Origin: Arbacia lixula
Lineage: Eukaryota > Echinodermata > Echinoidea > Arbacioida > Arbaciidae
NCBI GenBank assembly: GCA_963669155.1
Contig: OZ022593.1
Coordinates: 12,923,427 to 12,987,426 of the forward strand
Direction of reading: 5' to 3'
Length of the DNA stretch: 64,000 bases
Shown here piece after piece: positions 59,800-64,000 of this stretch. Within the stretch, counting starts at the first letter, position 1. Each line of letters opens with the position of its first letter. Made by a program: the position numbers and the translations under genes. The notes under the pieces were generated by a model. That model was given only the letters and a program-made list of their open reading frames with translations. It ran no database searches and was not told the DNA's origin.

Positions 59800-59955
59800 A
59801 GCGTGTTGCAGACAACTGTCTTTGATTGTGCTGCACTGAATATTAGAACGTCACACATACCTTCAGTTCATATTACAATAAGTAACTTTGCTTTGCTCAT
59901 GGGCCGTATAGTTCTACATTTTGTCAAAGAATAGTTTTTGACTAGACGTAGAAAA
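59800..59955 (+). promoter_or_regulatory. Paralog upstream flank similar to 37560-37743
   Basis: Shares GCGTGTTGCAGACAA, CTGCACTGAATATTA and TTTGCTTTGCTCATGGGC with the flank of the full gene. Confidence 0.4.
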
Positions 59956-60043
59956 ATGGCAGCAAGAAGAACGGAGTGGAATCAACTCTTGGTAGTAGTT
60001 CTTCTTGGTTTGATCGTATCTGTCTGCACAGCAAGAGAAGCAG
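59956..60043 (+). pseudogene. Paralog exon 1: signal peptide
   Basis: 88 nt, same start, length and phase-1 donor (GTAAGA) as exon 1 of the full gene. Reads M-A-A-R-R-T-E-W-N-Q, a hydrophobic L-L-V-V-V-L-L-G-L-I-V core, then C-T-A-R-E-A. The exon itself is intact, but the gene downstream is truncated. Confidence 0.65.
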
Positions 60044-60847
60044 GTAAGAAGGATAATGATGAGTACTGTACGTGCCATGTGGGCATCTTGTACCCAGTAA
60101 TGTACACAAAGCCCATTGAACACCATTTCATCTGACACAGAAAGGGTTAACGATATTAACGCCACAATTGAAGGTTCGCACCAGTAATACTCGCAACTTA
60201 CTACAAGAATAGTTGCTTTCTGGAGTAAATTTAATTTTGAAATAAAATTTTAGTGCCACATGAGAGCATTTGTAAGCATTATGCATGTGTTAATACATAA
60301 ATGTAACATCACAGGGATTTCATTAATTTGTTTATTTGTTTGTATGTGGGAGATATTATACAGTGTGTATGGATGTATGAGTACGTGTATTAGTAACAAA
60401 CACGCCATTGGGAAAGGGAGTGGGATGTAGATATGTTTCCATATTAGTACATATGCACGTGGCTCCTGTAGTTATGTAGTTCATTGTTATAACCATTGGT
60501 ATGTTTTAGCCAAATGAACTTCATATCGAAACAAGTTCATACACATGTCCTTAGACAGTTCAAAGGGGGTCTTGTATGGAAAATACGAAGCGTTGACGCC
60601 TTGATGCTTACTGAAGGACCTGTTGGATTGTTTAGGACATTGATGTGCATGTGTTACCACCACACCCCCTCCTCTTCATCCATCCCATCCACAATCTCTG
60701 GATTATCTTTTTCTTTTGTACAATCCAAGGGGTGGTAGAAGGAAATATGTTATTTCAAATCATTTCATCCTAAAATGACCAAAAAGCGAGAGAATTATAC
60801 AATTATAATTCCAATGATTACCACTATCATTTATTTCTTTCATATTA

Positions 60848-60992
60848 TACTATCATCGTGAAGGTTGGGGAATATGAGACCACAACATCTCCCAATTAGC
60901 CAAAAAATTACTACCACAACGCCGACATATTGTGGAGCATTCAGTCAACAGCAGGGCGCACGTTAGAGGTGGTGTTTGTAGCATTTGATCTG
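60848..60992 (+). pseudogene. Paralog CUB exon, first half only
   Basis: Matches the first 145 bases of the CUB exon (K-V-G-E-Y-E-T-T-T-S-P-N, then H-N-A-D-I-L-W-S-I). There is no AG acceptor at the expected place, an in-frame TAG replaces a Y codon at 60897-60899, and the second half is missing. The sequence then resembles intron 2 of the full gene up to about 61180. Confidence 0.7.
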
Positions 60993-61208
60993 CCTTTAAG
61001 ACAAAGACACTCTATGATCTGCAATGCTGATATTGCATGTGGGTAAAATAGTTGTGGCATGGTACTGATCATTTTAAATTGATATATCCAACACTCTCTT
61101 GTTATTTTATTTTAACCGAAAGCACCCCTGCAGAATACTTTTTGGATCGTGTGATTGAGGTTATTTTGTACAAAATAATATGATGATAATAAAATAAAAA
61201 AACGACGA

Positions 61209-61455
61209 CTGTTGCACCACAAATTGTCGTCCCTGCACAAATTGTCGTCGGCGACAATTTGTGCAAAATTTGACAAAGCCTGACACCACAAATTGTCGTC
61301 CCCTGCACAAATTGTCGCCGGCGTCAATTTGTGCTGAAGGTGATGTTCCCATTTTTCACCCTCACGGACGACAATTTGTGCAGGCAAACTGATAGCTCGT
61401 TGCACAAATTGTCACCCCTTGCACAAATTGTCACCCCTTGTACAAATTGTCACCA
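61209..61455. repeat. Cluster of 12-bp motif GCACAAATTGTC (right)
   Basis: About ten copies or near-copies in both orientations, about six exact, form the inner end of the IR2 right arm. Frames across it are repeat artefacts. Confidence 0.8.
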
Positions 61456-61507
61456 GTCCCTGTCTTCAAAATATTGCCATGTGTGGTTGTGCCTGTGATG
61501 TGTATGT

Positions 61508-61508
61508 A

Positions 61509-61543
<35 letters not shown>

Positions 61544-62132
61544 TGTGTGTGTGCGTGTGTCTGTGAGTGTGTGTGTGTTTTTTTGTGTGAGTATGTATGT
61601 GAGTGTGTATGTGTGTGTGTGTAGGGGGATGGGGTGGACTTACATGTTTTGTGTGGAGGTGGATTTATATGTTTCGGGGGGGGGGGGGTATCAGAAAAGA
61701 TTTCATTCTTATGTATTATGGAATTGCTTTATTATCATTACTATTATACATATCTATTAGTATTATGATTATTATTCTATTTAAGAGGAATATAATTTAT
61801 AAGTTGCATATTCGGGTAGAATATGGCACATATATATTGTGTTTATATACAAGTGGTATATCATACTTTATGGTGTTTATCGAATCAATAGAAATATTAC
61901 GTTTATGGATTTGTAATTCTGTTATAAAGTGAAATTGTTTATTTCATTATGTGAATGAAATCAAATAAAGAATATGGAAAAAAAAAAAGGAAAAAAAAAA
62001 GTGTATGTGTGTGGGTGGGTGTGTGTGTGTGTGTGTGTGTCTGTGTGTATGTATGTGTGTGGGTGGGTGTGTGTGTGTATGTATATGTGTGTGTATGTGT
62101 GTGGGTGTGTGTGTGGGTGGGTGCACGTGTGT

Positions 62133-62175
<43 letters not shown>

Positions 62176-62180
62176 GCGCG
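61508..62180. repeat. Two (GT)n microsatellites flanking an AT-rich block
   Basis: (GT)n at 61508-61625 and 61998-62175. The left arm of IR2 has a single (CA)n tract instead. Confidence 0.85.
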
Positions 62181-64000
62181 CGTACTGGCGTATGGGCTAG
62201 GTTGTTTGCGTGTGCGTGTGTTAGCGATGAGTGTTGAGCTGGTATGTATGTGTACGTGATGGGGATGTTGAGGTGGTTGTGTGCAATATATATGTGCGTA
62301 ACTGTGTAAGTACGGAATATTACGTGTGGTTGCATGGTGATGGTGGTGGTTGTGTGATTGTGTGTGTGTGGGGGTGGGGGGGGGGGCGAGCGCGCGTGTA
62401 TGTGTACATTGTGTAGATGTGAAGTCGTGTATTTGTGTTGAGGAATTAGCCAATGGGTTTTGCATTGCCCTCTGTTTCATTGTTCTATAAATATAATAAA
62501 AATTACACAGTGACGATGGTCATTGGGGTTACTATATTGGTGTGATTACAAAAAAGAAATGTCATGATGGTGAATGGAATTATAAACAAATATCAAACTA
62601 TGATCACCCTTATGATCAGGCCAATAAGGCAAAATGAAAATAATTGACAATGCTCTAGATAAAGACAGCGAGTCAGTTAAAGTCAAATTTCATTATCTCC
62701 TTCTAGGAATAATACGAAAGCAGGGGAAACAGTTTATGAATTGTTTGTTCTGGTATTGCCCCACTTTTATGTGTTAGAACTCAAAACTTGACTGTGTTAA
62801 CTGTCTTTATTCTCTTAGAGCAGTATTTGTGTTAACTGCACGTACACCACACACACACACACACATACACAAAAAAACACACGCACACCACCATACAGAC
62901 AGACATCCACACCCATACACTTACCAACCCACACTAGTGGAGTGGATAAGGTGAATAATTGTGCACTTTTTGGCACACATGTTCAAAATCATAATCATAT
63001 CTATATTAGATATAGAGGTATCTCAAAATGTTTTCAGGGACACCTGGGTGCAGCCCCCAAATTGCCCCAGGGGCACTTATATGTTATTAACTTCTTTTCG
63101 AAAACGCACGGCCGGACTTGAAAAAAGAAACCTTGATAGGAATCACCCCTAGGCAATAGGTACCTTACCTTTTTTCAAATGTGTGGTCGTAAATGGCAAG
63201 AAGGCCGGGGGATAGCCCCCAAACTCCCCCTGGGGGCATTTTTCTCTTATTTTGGGACATTTTCTCAAGAATAAATAACTGGATTTTAACCAAACTAGAT
63301 AGGAATCATCCTGTGGTAATAGGGAACATTAGATGTTAGATTTGGGGTACACAAGTGGCAAGGGGCTGGGGAAGGAAGGGGGGGGGGGTATCCCCCAAAA
63401 CGCCCCAGGGGGAAGTTTTCTTCTATTTTTCTAATACTTTTTCTCAAGAATAAATAACTGGATCCACCCTTAGGTATTAGGGACCTTAAGTTGTTAGATT
63501 GGGGGGACACAAATTGCAAGGAACTGGGAGGGGGTAGCCCCCCCCCCCCAAAAAAAAAAAAAATGCCTCCAGTTCCTCTTATCCTTTACTTTTTCAGAAG
63601 AATACATAAAAAATAAATAATAATAGGTACCTAAGTTATTAAGATGATGCTATGCAAGTGGCGGGGGGGGGGGGAATGCCACAAGGGGGCAAAGTCCACT
63701 GGTTTTGTTACCTTTTCGCAAAGGTACATGACTGTCTTTTAACCAAGTTGAAAGAAGTCACCTCGGAAAAGAGGACCTAAGTAGGTTGTAAAAATGGGAT
63801 ACATATCTAAAAATGAATTTTAGATTTCATCAAAACTCGACAGATTATTCTGAGGCAATGGGAAAATTTGTTAAAAATGGGGATCCCATCTGTCATGAAC
63901 TAGCCACCCTCCCCCTTCTCCCTCGCCCACCACCTCATAAATGCGCCTTGCGGTCCAAAATGTTAAGAAAAAAGGAGTGTTTTCTCAAATTTATCCAAAC

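Larger units (their letters stand above)
61209..64000 (-). repeat. Large inverted repeat IR2, right arm (continues past window)
   Basis: Partner of 32229-33980. It is longer because of an expanded (GT)n region and about 450 AT-rich bases at roughly 61510-62150 that the left arm lacks. Confidence 0.85.

Noticed and set aside
61102-61405. 97-codon frame with repeated D-D-N-L-W-C text
   Set aside because: Translation of the clustered 12-bp motif, not a protein.
61947-62480. 177-codon open frame rich in H and T
   Set aside because: It is only the translation of a (CA)/(GT) microsatellite.
61209-64000. IR2 arms as a Polinton or other large virus-like element
   Set aside because: No capsid, polymerase or integrase coding text is visible between or in the arms; the content is a host-type gene and repeats.

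Overview
This is a metazoan nuclear window. It has introns with GT-AG borders, CR1/L2-like and RTE-like LINEs, hAT-like and TTAA-target miniature elements, a fossil Ty3/Gypsy element and very many microsatellites and poly-G/poly-C runs. The base composition is AT-rich. The LINE types and the CUB/MAM protein fit a marine invertebrate, perhaps an echinoderm, but the sequence alone does not fix the taxon.

Region 1-17 kb is a large inverted duplication (IR1). The arms run about 93-8213 and 10187-16978, around a 2 kb core that holds an RTE-like LINE fragment and a Gypsy gag fragment. Each arm carries the same cargo in opposite orientation: a LINE 3' end, two exons resembling the end of a TMEM53/DUF829 protein, a possible 37-residue terminal exon, a tRNA-like sequence, a SINE-like unit and a short Gypsy LTR with leader. 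An orphan terminal exon lies just outside the right arm (17049-17164). From 17.7 to 26.3 kb there is a hAT-like miniature element, nested LINEs and a tandem duplication bearing a 54-codon exon-like frame. From 26 to 34 kb there are microsatellites, two near-perfect palindromes, foldback elements and an acidic terminal exon on the minus strand.

A second inverted repeat (IR2; arms 32229-33980 and 61209 to the window end) encloses the only clear gene. I assemble 13 exons (37744-54893) that stay in frame and predict an 865-residue type I membrane protein: signal peptide, two copies of a [CUB - MAM-like - Ser/Thr-rich stalk] cassette, one transmembrane helix, and a cytoplasmic tail with several YxxL/YxxM-type motifs. 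The two cassettes are a 7.5 kb tandem duplication (about 38638-46228 and 46291-53714). Most of it is nearly identical, but the central MAM exon differs at 17 of 82 residues with only 3 silent codon changes. This looks like diversifying selection or conversion on a receptor-like ectodomain. Downstream is a truncated paralog (59956-60992) with the same signal-peptide exon and a similar upstream flank, then a broken CUB exon.

The best candidate for an undescribed system is this fast-evolving CUB/MAM/mucin-stalk receptor locus, with modular phase-1 cassettes inside a large inverted repeat whose inner ends carry clustered copies of a 12-bp motif (GCACAAATTGTC). All homology calls were made by eye.
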